This document shows positions 1 to 8,051 of a stretch of DNA of 64,000 bases, one piece after another. The notes beneath the pieces are model-generated. The model saw only the letters and a program-made list of their open reading frames with translations. It did no database searches and had not been told where the DNA came from. A program made the translations under genes and the position numbers. Positions within the stretch are counted from its first letter, which is position 1. The number at the start of each line of letters is the position of its first letter. This DNA is from Allobosea sp. TND4EK4 (GTDB lineage: Bacteria > Pseudomonadota > Alphaproteobacteria > Rhizobiales > Beijerinckiaceae): assembly GCF_900156025.1 (NCBI RefSeq), contig NZ_FTMO01000001.1, positions 682,001-746,000 on the forward strand, in the 5' to 3' direction.

Positions 1-266
1 TCATGATAACGCGCCAAGGCCTCGCGCAGCTCGGGGATGCCACGCTGCCAGGTGTAGAAGGTCTCGCCTGCGGCGAGCGAACGGGCCGCCGCGTCGCGGA
101 TGAACTGCGGCGTCGGCAAATCGCCTTCGCCGACCCAGAGCGGGATCAGTCCCTCGCGCAGGCGGCCATAGTTCATCACCTCGACGATGCCGCTTTCGGG
201 TGCGTTCAGGGCTTCCGGTCGCAGATCGGAAACCAGCGTGCTGCCCGGCAAAGTGGCGATGTTCAT
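1..266 (-). CDS. PLP-dependent aminotransferase, class I/II (5' part only)
   Basis: Only the first 88 codons lie in the window; the gene runs off the left edge. It starts with ATG at 266. The N-terminus contains 'LIPLWVGEGDLPTP' followed by 'FYTWQRGIPELREALARYH', the substrate-entry and N-terminal helix region typical of fold-type I aminotransferases of the aspartate aminotransferase family. The PLP lysine and the rest of the active site are outside the window, so the amino-acid substrate cannot be named. It is transcribed leftward, downstream of mscL on the same strand with about 117 bp between them. A 9-bp inverted repeat (288-327) lies just upstream of its start. The family call is fairly sure; substrate unknown. 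Confidence 0.75.
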   Translation of the reverse strand, partial: MNIATLPGSTLVSDLRPEALNAPESGIVEVMNYGRLREGLIPLWVGEGDLPTPQFIRDAAARSLAAGETFYTWQRGIPELREALARYH

Positions 267-287
267 CGGTCGTGACCTCGTGGCTTG

Positions 288-327
288 CATGCCTCTCCTT
301 TACCGCATGGCGGCTCGCAGAGGCATG
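288..327. promoter_or_regulatory. 9-bp inverted repeat upstream of the aminotransferase
   Basis: CATGCCTCT (288-296) and AGAGGCATG (319-327) are exact reverse complements separated by 22 bp. The pair sits 22 bp upstream of the aminotransferase start and downstream of mscL. It could be an operator or an mRNA stem-loop. No T-run follows on either strand, so it is not a standard terminator. Confidence 0.35.
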
Positions 328-383
328 AAATCGCGAGATCGGGTCGATCGGCCGCCGTGATGAATGGGGCGGCCGGTGCGGCC

Positions 384-797
384 TCAGACCTGCCTTTGCT
401 TCAGAAGGTCGCGGATTTCGCCCAGCAGCACCACGTCGTCGGGCTTGGCGGCCGGCGCCTTCGGCTCCTCCTTCTTCTGCAGCTTGTTGATCGCCTTGAC
501 CACGAGGAAGAGCACGAAGGCAATGATGATGAAGTTGACCGCGATGGTGATGAAGTTGCCATAGGCAAGGACCGCGCCCTGCTTCTTGGCCTCGACCAGC
601 GTCGGAGCGGTCACCGCCGTGTTCAGGCCGATGAAGTAGTTCGAGAAATCGACGCCGCCGAGCGCGCCGATGAAGGGCATGATGATGTCGTTGACGAGCG
701 AGTCGACGATCCTGCCGAAGGCGGCGCCGATGATCACGCCGATGGCGAGATCGACGACATTGCCCTTCAGCGCAAATTTCTTGAATTCATCGAGCAT
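384..797 (-). CDS. mscL: Large-conductance mechanosensitive channel MscL
   Basis: This 137-residue protein opens a large pore in the inner membrane when membrane tension rises on hypo-osmotic shock. It begins '[20 protein letters not shown]', the amphipathic N-helix and start of TM1 that define MscL. TM2 lies at about residues 80-100 ('[19 protein letters not shown]'), and a charged C-terminal helix ends in '[14 protein letters not shown]'. The length matches E. coli MscL (136). I chose ATG 797 because the protein then starts with the canonical MscL N-terminus and an AAAGGG-type ribosome site lies a few bases upstream. The 40-codon upstream extension has no MscL counterpart. Confidence 0.97.
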   Translation of the reverse strand: MLDEFKKFALKGNVVDLAIGVIIGAAFGRIVDSLVNDIIMPFIGALGGVDFSNYFIGLNTAVTAPTLVEAKKQGAVLAYGNFITIAVNFIIIAFVLFLVVKAINKLQKKEEPKAPAAKPDDVVLLGEIRDLLKQRQV

Positions 798-1037
798 GGT
801 GCACCCTTTCGGTCGACGAGACGGTCTTCGATTGGGGACGACGCTAGACCATGACTGCGACGCCGGGAAACCCGCATTCAACAACAGAATGCAGGAAAGA
901 GGCGCCTCATCCCGCAAAGCCGCCGATAGACCTATGGTAGCGGCGACAATGCTTGGCTAAGCTCGGCGCGGACCAACCGGAAACGCCATGACGACCTCCT
1001 CAGCCTGCGCCATGGCCGAACCCGACCGGGCCCGCCC

Positions 1038-4000
1038 GTGATCCCGGCCTGGTCCGTCGTGCTCGTCGCGCTGGCCTATCTCTGCGCGCTCTTCGCCGTC
1101 GCCCATATCGCCGATACGTCCGGCCGCAGGTTGATGACCGGGCGCTGGCGGGCAACGATCTATGCCCTGGCGCTCGGCGTCTACTGCACCTCATGGACCT
1201 TCTACGGCTCGGTCGGCTTCGCCAGCCGGGCCGGCTTCGACTTCCTCGGCATCTATGTCGGGCCGATCCTGGTCATTGGCCTCGGGCACCGCTTCGTCGA
1301 GCGGCTCGTCAGCATCGCCAAGTCGCAGAACATCACCTCGATCGCGGATTTCGTCGGCGCACGCTACGGCAAGAGCGAGCGTGTCGCTGCGCTGGTCTGC
1401 ATCGTCGCGGTGATCGGCGCCCTGCCCTATATCGCGCTGCAGTTGAAGGCGGTGGCCAACTCCCTCTCGGTGTTCCTCGCGGCGACGGGTACTCATGCGC
1501 CGACCGTGGACATGCCGCTGCTGGGGGACCTGCCCCTCCTGGTCGCGCTGGTGCTGGCCGGCTTCGCCTGCGCCTTCGGCACCCGGCACATCGACGCCAC
1601 CGAGCATCAGGACGGACTCGTCCTCGCCATAGCGGTCGAGTCCCTCGTCAAGCTCGTCGCCTTCCTCGTGCTCGGCGTCTTCGTCGTCTACGGGCTTTTC
1701 GGCGGGTCCGGAGAATTGCTGGCCCGCGCAGCGCAGCCGCTCGGCAATCTGCCGCCAATCTGGGAGCGGACCTCGAGCTGGCCCACTTTCCTGACCCTGA
1801 CTCTGCTGTCGAGCTGCGCCGCCCTGCTGCTGGCGCGGCAGTTCCACATGACGATCGTCGAGAACCGCGACGTGCGCGATGTCCGGCGCGCCGCCTGGAT
1901 GTTCCCGCTCTACCTCGTTCTGATCAACCTGTTCGTCCTGCCGCTGGCGGCGGCCGGCGAGATCCTGATGCCGGGCGGTGGCATCGACCGCGACATGACC
2001 GTGCTGCTGCTGCCCCTCCAGCGGGAGGCAGGCCTGGTCGCGCTCGCGGTCTTCGTCGGGGGCCTTTCGGCCGCGACCGCGATGGTGATCGTCGCGTCGG
2101 TCGCGCTGGCGATCATGATCTCGAACCACCTCGTCATGCCGCTGCTGCTGCGCGGCCGGCGCGCGCTTGGCGACCACGGCCGCAACGAGCGCCCGACGAC
2201 CGGGGACGGAGTCCAGAGCGATGCGGGCGGCGACCTCGGCTCGCAGTTGGTGATCCTGCGGCGGGTCAGCATCGTCGTCGTCATCCTGCTGGGCTACCTC
2301 TACTACCGCGCGTCGGGCGAGGCGGCGCTGGTCTCGATCGGCCTGCTCTCCTTCGCCGCCACCGCGCAGATCGCACCGGCCTTCCTTGGCGGGCTGATCT
2401 GGCGGCGCGGGACGGCGCTGGGGGCTGCGGCCGGGCTGATCGTAGGGACCGTCGTCTGGGCCTACACGCTGCTGATGCCGAGCCTCGTCATCCCGGGAAG
2501 CTGGTGGAGCGAAATGGTCACGGAGGGCCCGTTCGGGGCCGGCGTCCTGCGGCCTGAATCCCTGCTCGGGCTTGGTCTTCCGCCCCTGGCGCACGGCGTG
2601 TTCTGGAGCCTGGGGCTCAATATCCTCGCCTATGTCGGCTTCTCGCTGCTGCGGCCCGCCAATGCGATGGAGCGCCTGCAGGCCAATGCCTTCGTCGAAT
2701 CGGACCGGGGCACGATGGCGCAGACCTTCTCGCTGTGGCGCACCAGCGTCACCGAGAGCGAACTGCAGGCGACGATCGCCCGCTATCTCGGCCGCGAGCG
2801 GACGGAGCGCGCCTTCGAGAGCTTCAACCACGGCCGCGGCGAGGAGCCAGACGCCGCGCGCGACGTCGACATCCACCTGCTGCGCTTCGGCGAACATCTG
2901 CTCTCCTCAGCGATCGGCGCCGCCTCCTCGCGCCTCGTGCTCTCGCTCCTGCTGAAGCGCCGCAATCTCACGACCGAGGCCGCCTTCAAGCTCCTCGACG
3001 ATGCCTCGGCCGCGCTGCAATACAATCGCGACATCCTCCAGCATGGCCTCGACCATGCCGGGCAGGGCATCACCGTGCTCGACCGCGACCTCAGGCTGCT
3101 CGCCTGGAACCAGGCCTTCCTGCAGCTTTACGACCTGCCGCCGTCGCTGGTGCGGTTCGGCACGGGGCTCGACGAGATCGTCCGCTATAACGCGGCGCGC
3201 GGCGCCTATGGCGACGGCGCGCGCGACGAGCTGATGGCGGCGCGGCTGGAGAGCTTCGTGAGGGACCGCGAGCCGGTGCGCCTGAAGCTGTACCCGTCCA
3301 AGAAGGTCATCGAGGTCCGCACCAACTCCCTGCCGGATGGCGGCTTCGTCACGACCTACACCGACATCACGGAGACGGTGGCCGGCGAGGAGGAGCTGGA
3401 GCGCACCAATGAGAGCCTGGAGCGGCGCGTCGCCGAGCGCACCGAGGAACTGCTGCATGTCAATGCGGAGCTCCAGCGCGCGAAGGCGGAAGCGGAAGCT
3501 GCCAACGCCTCAAAGACGCGCTTTCTCGCGGCGGCGAGCCACGACATCCTGCAGCCGCTCAACGCGGCGCGGCTCTATGCGACGTCGCTGGTCGAGCGCG
3601 ACAGGAATGCCGGCCAGCCGGACCTCGCCGAAAACATCGACGCCTCGCTGGACGCGGTCGAGGAGATCCTGACCGCGCTGCTGGAGATCTCGCGGCTGGA
3701 CGGCGGCGCGCTGAAGCCGGAGATCACCGCCTTCCGGCTCGACGAGCTGATGCGTCAATTGCAGCGCGAATTCGAGCCGAGCGCCCAGGAGCGGGGGCTG
3801 AAGCTCGTCTTCATGCCGACCGGGCTCGCGGTCAGGTCCGACCGGCGCCTCCTCAGGCGCCTGCTTCAGAACCTCGTGTCGAACGCCATCAAATACACCC
3901 CGAACGGCAAGGTCCTGGTCGGCTGCCGCAGGCGCGGCAACCAGATCGCGCTCGAGGTGCTGGATACCGGGCTCGGCATTCCCCAGAGCAAGCAGAAGAC

Positions 4001-4607
4001 CGTGTTCCGCGAGTTCCAGCGTCTCGACCAGGGCGCGCGGGTGGCGCGCGGGCTTGGTCTCGGCCTCTCGATCGTCCAGCGCATCGCACGCGCCCTCGAC
4101 CACGGGCTGACGCTCGATTCGGCGCCCGGCCGCGGCACGCGCTTCTCGCTGCTGGTGCCGCGCGCCGCGCCGCTGCCGGCGATGTCGACCGGCGCGGCGC
4201 CGCGGCAGACCCCGGCCGGCCAGCTCGCCGGCATGCGGCTGCTGGTGATCGACAACGAGCCCACGATCCTCGACGGCATGAAGCGGCTGCTCGAGGGCTG
4301 GGGCTGCCGGGTGACGATCGCCCCAGGGCTCGACGAGGCGCTGCCCCATGTCGGCAGCCGGAACGAGGCCGATGTGCTGATCGCGGACTACCATCTCGAT
4401 CACGGCAACGGGCTGACGGCGATCTCGGCGCTGCGAGCCCGCGCGCGCACGCCGATGCCCGCGATCCTGCTGACAGCCGACCGCTCGCCGCAGGTGCGCG
4501 AGGCGGCCGCAGCGCTCGATGTGCACCTGCTCAACAAGCCGCTGAAGCCCGCGGCGCTGCGGGCGCTGCTGGCTCAGTGGCGGGCGACGCGGCTCGCGGC
4601 GGAGTGA
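1038..4607 (+). CDS. Hybrid sensor histidine kinase with SSS/SLC5 transporter-like sensor domain (NahK/ErcS'/CbrA type)
   Basis: This is a 1,189-residue inner-membrane kinase. Residues about 1-500 form a many-helix domain resembling sodium/solute symporters, as in CbrA-like kinases. A PAS domain (about 655-780, ending 'GGFVTTYTDITETV') and a coiled coil follow. The HisKA phospho-site is His835 in 'ASHDILQPLNAAR', and the ATPase N-box is 'NLVSNAIKYTPNGK'. A C-terminal receiver has predicted phospho-Asp1117 in 'VLIADYHLDHG'. The LQPLNA version of the H-box is typical of the NahK/ErcS group rather than the usual ELRTPL. The start is GTG (1038), and no in-frame ATG lies close upstream. No response-regulator gene is adjacent. 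Domain calls are strong; the sensed solute is unknown. Confidence 0.9.
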   Translation: MIPAWSVVLVALAYLCALFAVAHIADTSGRRLMTGRWRATIYALALGVYCTSWTFYGSVGFASRAGFDFLGIYVGPILVIGLGHRFVERLVSIAKSQNITSIADFVGARYGKSERVAALVCIVAVIGALPYIALQLKAVANSLSVFLAATGTHAPTVDMPLLGDLPLLVALVLAGFACAFGTRHIDATEHQDGLVLAIAVESLVKLVAFLVLGVFVVYGLFGGSGELLARAAQPLGNLPPIWERTSSWPTFLTLTLLSSCAALLLARQFHMTIVENRDVRDVRRAAWMFPLYLVLINLFVLPLAAAGEILMPGGGIDRDMTVLLLPLQREAGLVALAVFVGGLSAATAMVIVASVALAIMISNHLVMPLLLRGRRALGDHGRNERPTTGDGVQSDAGGDLGSQLVILRRVSIVVVILLGYLYYRASGEAALVSIGLLSFAATAQIAPAFLGGLIWRRGTALGAAAGLIVGTVVWAYTLLMPSLVIPGSWWSEMVTEGPFGAGVLRPESLLGLGLPPLAHGVFWSLGLNILAYVGFSLLRPANAMERLQANAFVESDRGTMAQTFSLWRTSVTESELQATIARYLGRERTERAFESFNHGRGEEPDAARDVDIHLLRFGEHLLSSAIGAASSRLVLSLLLKRRNLTTEAAFKLLDDASAALQYNRDILQHGLDHAGQGITVLDRDLRLLAWNQAFLQLYDLPPSLVRFGTGLDEIVRYNAARGAYGDGARDELMAARLESFVRDREPVRLKLYPSKKVIEVRTNSLPDGGFVTTYTDITETVAGEEELERTNESLERRVAERTEELLHVNAELQRAKAEAEAANASKTRFLAAASHDILQPLNAARLYATSLVERDRNAGQPDLAENIDASLDAVEEILTALLEISRLDGGALKPEITAFRLDELMRQLQREFEPSAQERGLKLVFMPTGLAVRSDRRLLRRLLQNLVSNAIKYTPNGKVLVGCRRRGNQIALEVLDTGLGIPQSKQKTVFREFQRLDQGARVARGLGLGLSIVQRIARALDHGLTLDSAPGRGTRFSLLVPRAAPLPAMSTGAAPRQTPAGQLAGMRLLVIDNEPTILDGMKRLLEGWGCRVTIAPGLDEALPHVGSRNEADVLIADYHLDHGNGLTAISALRARARTPMPAILLTADRSPQVREAAAALDVHLLNKPLKPAALRALLAQWRATRLAAE

Positions 4608-4635
4608 GCGGCCGGAAGGCGGGACCGCTCCCCTT

Positions 4636-5196
4636 CTAGCGCGGCGTCGCGGTCGCTTCCCGCAGCACCTGCTCGGACGCCAGGAAGGCGGCGACCTCGG
4701 GGGTCGGCTCGGGGCTCTGCGCCTCGATGCCCATTTCGGCGAGAAGGCGCGCGACCGGGACATAGGCCTTGGCCTGCCGGTCATAGATCGCGGCCCGGAC
4801 CAGCGCGACCGCAGCCAGAATCTCGTCCCCGCGGCGGCTCGTGGTCAGGACGCGGTGCTGGATGACGAGCCAGTGCTCGCTCCAGCACAGAATCCGGGTC
4901 TCGAGCCGGAACTTGCGGAACGCCCGCAGCTCCCTCCGGAAACGGATGGTGCCGGCATTGACCACGGGCAGCCAGCGATAGCGCAGGATGGCCCGCCAGA
5001 GGCCGCTGCGCAGGACGAGATCGGTACGGCCGAGATCCATGAGCGACCAGTAGCGGCCATTGTTCATGTGAAGGCTGGTGTCGAGATCATGCGGCCAGAC
5101 CTGAAAGGACAGGTCGGAGGCTCTCTCCGGCAGAGCCAGCCGCGGCCTGAACCGAGCTGTCAGAAGGAGCCAGATCAGGCGAAACCAGAGATTCAT
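4636..5196 (-). CDS. Acyl-CoA thioesterase-like hotdog protein
   Basis: This is a 186-residue protein of the 4HBT/hotdog thioesterase superfamily, close to the THEM6-like group. The hallmark 'DLDTSLHMNNGRYWSLMDLG' contains the conserved D-x-N-x-H-x-N-N-x-x-Y segment, and 'RFRRELRAFRKFRLETRI' forms the following strands. The start at ATG 5196 gives a hydrophobic N-terminal helix ('NLWFRLIWLLLTARF') that may attach it to the membrane. It converges with the hybrid kinase gene (28-bp gap). Hydrolysis of an acyl-CoA or acyl-ACP thioester is inferred from the fold. The substrate is unknown. Confidence 0.75.
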   Translation of the reverse strand: MNLWFRLIWLLLTARFRPRLALPERASDLSFQVWPHDLDTSLHMNNGRYWSLMDLGRTDLVLRSGLWRAILRYRWLPVVNAGTIRFRRELRAFRKFRLETRILCWSEHWLVIQHRVLTTSRRGDEILAAVALVRAAIYDRQAKAYVPVARLLAEMGIEAQSPEPTPEVAAFLASEQVLREATATPR

Positions 5197-5364
5197 CGAG
5201 GCTCGTCTAGCTAGGGATGGGTCGGCCGCGGCTCCTTCCCACACCCGGCAGCCGCTGTCGATGCCGCCGAAGCCGCGTTAAGATGACCGCTCTGGGGGGC
5301 GCGATCCGACCATCGTCATGACGTTCTGGTCCGACGCGGGACGATCGCCCTCCCCTCGCGTCCG

Positions 5365-5928
5365 ATGGAGTTGCCGGTGCCCACCCTGCATGTCGCCCCC
5401 CTGTCGAAGCTCGCCGCCACCGTGGCGGCTTGCCGGGCGAGCCATCTCGTCACGCTGATCAACGTCGGCACGGCGGTCGAGCGCCCTCCCTCCATCGCAG
5501 CGGAGCGGCACCTGTTTCTGGGCCTCTCCGACATCAGCCAGCCGATGGATGGGCATGTGCTGGCGGGCGTGCAGGAGATGGAACGCCTCATCGGCTTCAT
5601 GCGGAGCTGGGACCGGGAGGCGCCGATGGTGGTGCATTGCTGGGCCGGCATCAGCCGTTCGACCGCCGCGGCCTATATCGCGGCCTGCGCGCTCGCTCCC
5701 GAGCGCGACGAGGAAGAGGCCGCCGATGCATTGCGGCGTGCGGCGCCATCCGCCACGCCCAATCCGCGGCTTATCGCCCTGGCGGATGGCGCGCTCGGCC
5801 GAGGCGGGCGGATGATCCGTGCGATCGCACGGATCGGACGAGGCGCAGACGCCTTCGAGGGCACGCCATTCATCATGCCGCTGGCGTCCCGGCAGCAGGG
5901 GCTCTCAGGTGCATCTTCATGCGGATAG
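5365..5928 (+). CDS. Tyrosine-phosphatase-family protein (Cys-based)
   Basis: This 187-residue protein contains 'VVHCWAGISRSTAAAYIAA', the HC-x5-R-S/T phosphate-binding loop of cysteine-dependent protein phosphatases, with the nucleophile at Cys92 and Arg98. The upstream 'LGLSDISQP' segment probably supplies the general-acid loop. The start may instead be GTG 5377: GGAG lies 6 bases before it, and the protein would then begin 'MPTLHVAPLSKL', which fits relatives better. No transmembrane segment is seen, so it is probably cytoplasmic. Its substrate, protein or small phosphoester, cannot be told from sequence. It lies upstream of the Lrp gene on the same strand with a 113-bp gap. Confidence 0.8.
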   Translation: MELPVPTLHVAPLSKLAATVAACRASHLVTLINVGTAVERPPSIAAERHLFLGLSDISQPMDGHVLAGVQEMERLIGFMRSWDREAPMVVHCWAGISRSTAAAYIAACALAPERDEEEAADALRRAAPSATPNPRLIALADGALGRGGRMIRAIARIGRGADAFEGTPFIMPLASRQQGLSGASSCG

Positions 5929-5968
5929 AGGCGGCAACGCCGTGACTTTATTCGCGCCTGCTCGCAAT

Positions 5969-5992
5969 CGATGCAGGAGATTGCTTGCATCG
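5969..5992. promoter_or_regulatory. Inverted repeat upstream of the Lrp-family gene
   Basis: CGATGCA (5969-5975) and TGCATCG (5986-5992) form a perfect 7-bp inverted repeat with a 10-bp spacer, 50 bp before the start of the Lrp/AsnC gene. Lrp-family regulators commonly bind palindromes of this size at their own promoters, so an autoregulatory site is a reasonable guess. Confidence 0.4.
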
Positions 5993-6041
5993 GGCATATT
6001 TTGCGACGATTGATCACGCCGGGGAGGGCACCGGCAGCGTC

Positions 6042-6506
6042 ATGACCATCGAACTCGATTCCCGCGACCGCTCGATCCTGAGGATTCTCCAGCAGGACGG
6101 GCGTATCACCAATTCCGATCTCGCCGAGAAGGTGCATCTGTCGCCCTCGGCCTGCCTGCGCCGCGTCCGCCAGCTCGAGGAGAGCGGGCTGATCCGCGGC
6201 TATGCGATGATGCTCGACGACAAGATCGCCGGCTTTCCCGGCACAGCCTTCGTCTTCGTCACGCTCGACCAGCAGGGCCGCGCGTCGCTGGAGAGCTTCG
6301 AGCAGGCGGTGCAGAGCCTGCCGGAAATCCTCGAATGCCATCTGCTTGCCGGGGCGCATGATTACCTGATGCGGGTGATCTACCGCGACAGCGCCGATTT
6401 CGAGCGCATCCACACCGACATCATCACGCAATTGCCGGGCGTGACCCGCGTGCAGTCGACCCTGACGTTGCGGACGATCAAGAAGACCTCGGCGCTGCCG
6501 GTCTGA
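6042..6506 (+). CDS. Lrp/AsnC family transcriptional regulator
   Basis: This 154-residue regulator has an N-terminal winged helix-turn-helix ('[19 protein letters not shown]', then '[19 protein letters not shown]') and a C-terminal RAM/AsnC ligand-binding domain ('[20 protein letters not shown]'). Members form dimers to octamers and usually sense amino acids. The start ATG 6042 follows GGGGAGGG and gives the standard N-terminus. It overlaps nothing; xseB follows after 58 bp. Its targets cannot be read directly, but the inverted repeat at 5969-5992 suggests autoregulation. Confidence 0.93.
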   Translation: MTIELDSRDRSILRILQQDGRITNSDLAEKVHLSPSACLRRVRQLEESGLIRGYAMMLDDKIAGFPGTAFVFVTLDQQGRASLESFEQAVQSLPEILECHLLAGAHDYLMRVIYRDSADFERIHTDIITQLPGVTRVQSTLTLRTIKKTSALPV

Positions 6507-6564
6507 TGGGTTGCGGCGGGCGCCGTTGCGGCGGATAAGCTTGCGGCAACAAGGAATCAGACCG

Positions 6565-6828
6565 TTGAGCGAAGCGAACATCAAGACCGATGCCGACGTC
6601 GCCGCCCTGCCCTTCGAGGCGGCCCTGAAGGAACTCGAGGGCATCGTCGCCCGCCTGGAGCGCGGCGACGTGCCACTCGAGGAATCGATCGCGATCTACA
6701 CCCGCGGCGAAGCGCTGAAGGCGCGCTGCGACGCGCTGCTGAAGCAGGCGGAAGCGCGCATCGAAAAGATCACGCTCGGCGCTGACGGCAAACCGACGGG
6801 AACCGCACCGCTGGACGTCGATAACTGA
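6565..6828 (+). CDS. xseB: Exodeoxyribonuclease VII small subunit
   Basis: This is an 87-residue XseB homologue, the small helical subunit that joins XseA in exonuclease VII, which degrades single-stranded DNA to short oligonucleotides. The family signature '[20 protein letters not shown]' is followed by '[20 protein letters not shown]' and 'AEARIEKI'. I chose the TTG at 6565, because AAGGAA lies 8 bases upstream and the protein then has the usual size (E. coli 80). The gene opens the xseB-pirin-dxs-tlyA run; xseB next to isoprenoid genes is a common bacterial arrangement. Confidence 0.93.
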   Translation: MSEANIKTDADVAALPFEAALKELEGIVARLERGDVPLEESIAIYTRGEALKARCDALLKQAEARIEKITLGADGKPTGTAPLDVDN

Positions 6829-6937
6829 GCGAGGTGACGGACCGCCGCATTGCCGGCATGCCATCGGCGGCTTGCGCCTGACTTGGTTGCGGCAGGCCTG
6901 CATCAGGTCCAGCTTTCCTTCAAACAGGAGGCTATCC

Positions 6938-7861
6938 ATGTCGCAATTGCCCGCCGAAGACCCGATCCTGGGCGATGCCCGCTCCTGCGACGCGATCGAG
7001 AAGGTGATCGTGCCGCGCTCGCACGATCTCGGCGGCTTTCAGGTTCGCCGCGCCTTGCCGGCGATCGGCCAGCGGATGGTGGGGCCCTTCATCTTCTTCG
7101 ACCAGATGGGGCCGGCCGAATTCCATCTCGGCGAGGGGCTGGATGTCCGCCCGCATCCGCATATCGGACTCTCGACCGTGACCTATCTCTTTGACGGCGA
7201 GATCATGCACCGCGATTCGCTGGGGACCGCGCTGGCAATCCGGCCGGGCGCGGTCAACCTGATGACGGCCGGTCGCGGCATCGTCCATTCCGAGCGCACG
7301 GGGCTGGAGGCGCGTGCCACCGGCCCGAGGCTCTACGGAATCCAGGCCTGGCTCGCCTTGCCGAAGACGCATGAGGAGACCGCGCCGGCCTTCGCGCATC
7401 ACGGCGCCGAGGCGCTTCCGCGCATCGTCGAGGGCGGCAAGCGCATCAGCCTGATCATGGGCTCGGCCTATGGCCAGACCTCGCCGGTGACATTCCCATG
7501 GGACGCGCTCTATGCCGAAGCCGTGCTGTCGCCCGGCGCGATCCTGCCGCTCGACCCCGATTACGACGAGCGGGCGGTCTATGTCGTCTCGGGCAAGATC
7601 GACATCGCCGGGGAGGAGTTCGGCGCCGGCCAGCTCCTCGTCTTCAAGCCAGGCGACCGCATCTCGATCCTGGCCATCGACCAGAGCCGCGTGATGCTGG
7701 TCGGTGGCGAGCCGATGGACGGGCCGCGCAACATCTGGTGGAACTTCGTCTCCTCCTCGAAGGAGCGGATCGAGCAGGCCAAGCAGGAATGGAAGACCGG
7801 CCGGTTCGACACGGTGCCTGGCGACGAGGCGGAGTTCATCCCGCTGCCGGAAGGGCCCTGA
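6938..7861 (+). CDS. Pirin family protein
   Basis: This is a 307-residue bicupin. The N-terminal cupin carries the pirin metal-site motif '[20 protein letters not shown]' and 'GIVHSE', which supply the His/Glu ligands for a mononuclear iron. The C-terminal cupin includes '[19 protein letters not shown]'. Bacterial pirins have been described as quercetinase-like or as regulators of central metabolism, so no single reaction is assigned. ATG 6938 is preceded by AGGAGG about 7 bases away, a very strong ribosome site. It sits between xseB and dxs. Confidence 0.93.
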   Translation: MSQLPAEDPILGDARSCDAIEKVIVPRSHDLGGFQVRRALPAIGQRMVGPFIFFDQMGPAEFHLGEGLDVRPHPHIGLSTVTYLFDGEIMHRDSLGTALAIRPGAVNLMTAGRGIVHSERTGLEARATGPRLYGIQAWLALPKTHEETAPAFAHHGAEALPRIVEGGKRISLIMGSAYGQTSPVTFPWDALYAEAVLSPGAILPLDPDYDERAVYVVSGKIDIAGEEFGAGQLLVFKPGDRISILAIDQSRVMLVGGEPMDGPRNIWWNFVSSSKERIEQAKQEWKTGRFDTVPGDEAEFIPLPEGP

Positions 7862-7876
7862 CCTCGTCGGCCGGCG

Positions 7877-7968
7877 GTCATTCTCGGACCTGACCCGAGA
7901 ATCGTGGCAAAGTCGAGTTTCCGTGCCTCGACAGGCCCGAGATGCTCGGTCTTCGCCCGAGCATGACG
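7877..7968. repeat. Intergenic two-hairpin repeat, type A, copy 1
   Basis: The left arm (7877-7903) reads GTCATTCTCGG-(ACCTGAC)-CCGAGAATC and folds as a hairpin. The right arm (7941-7968) is a second hairpin, GATGCTCGG...CCGAGCATGACG. The two arms are near reverse complements of each other, so the whole element is also an inverted repeat. Other copies are at 15356, 20609, 35548 and 63014. This one lies between the pirin gene and dxs. Confidence 0.85.
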
Positions 7969-8051
7969 AAGCTGTCCTTTGCATTCGGTTTGCCACCGCC
8001 CGCCCCAGCCCCTATTTGAGGAGGCTGTTCTCCCTGGCAACGGAATGCTTC

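Noticed and set aside
1191..2897. 568-codon minus-strand frame inside the hybrid kinase
   Set aside because: Shadow of the SSS domain; many Gln/Asp/Arg runs and no motif.
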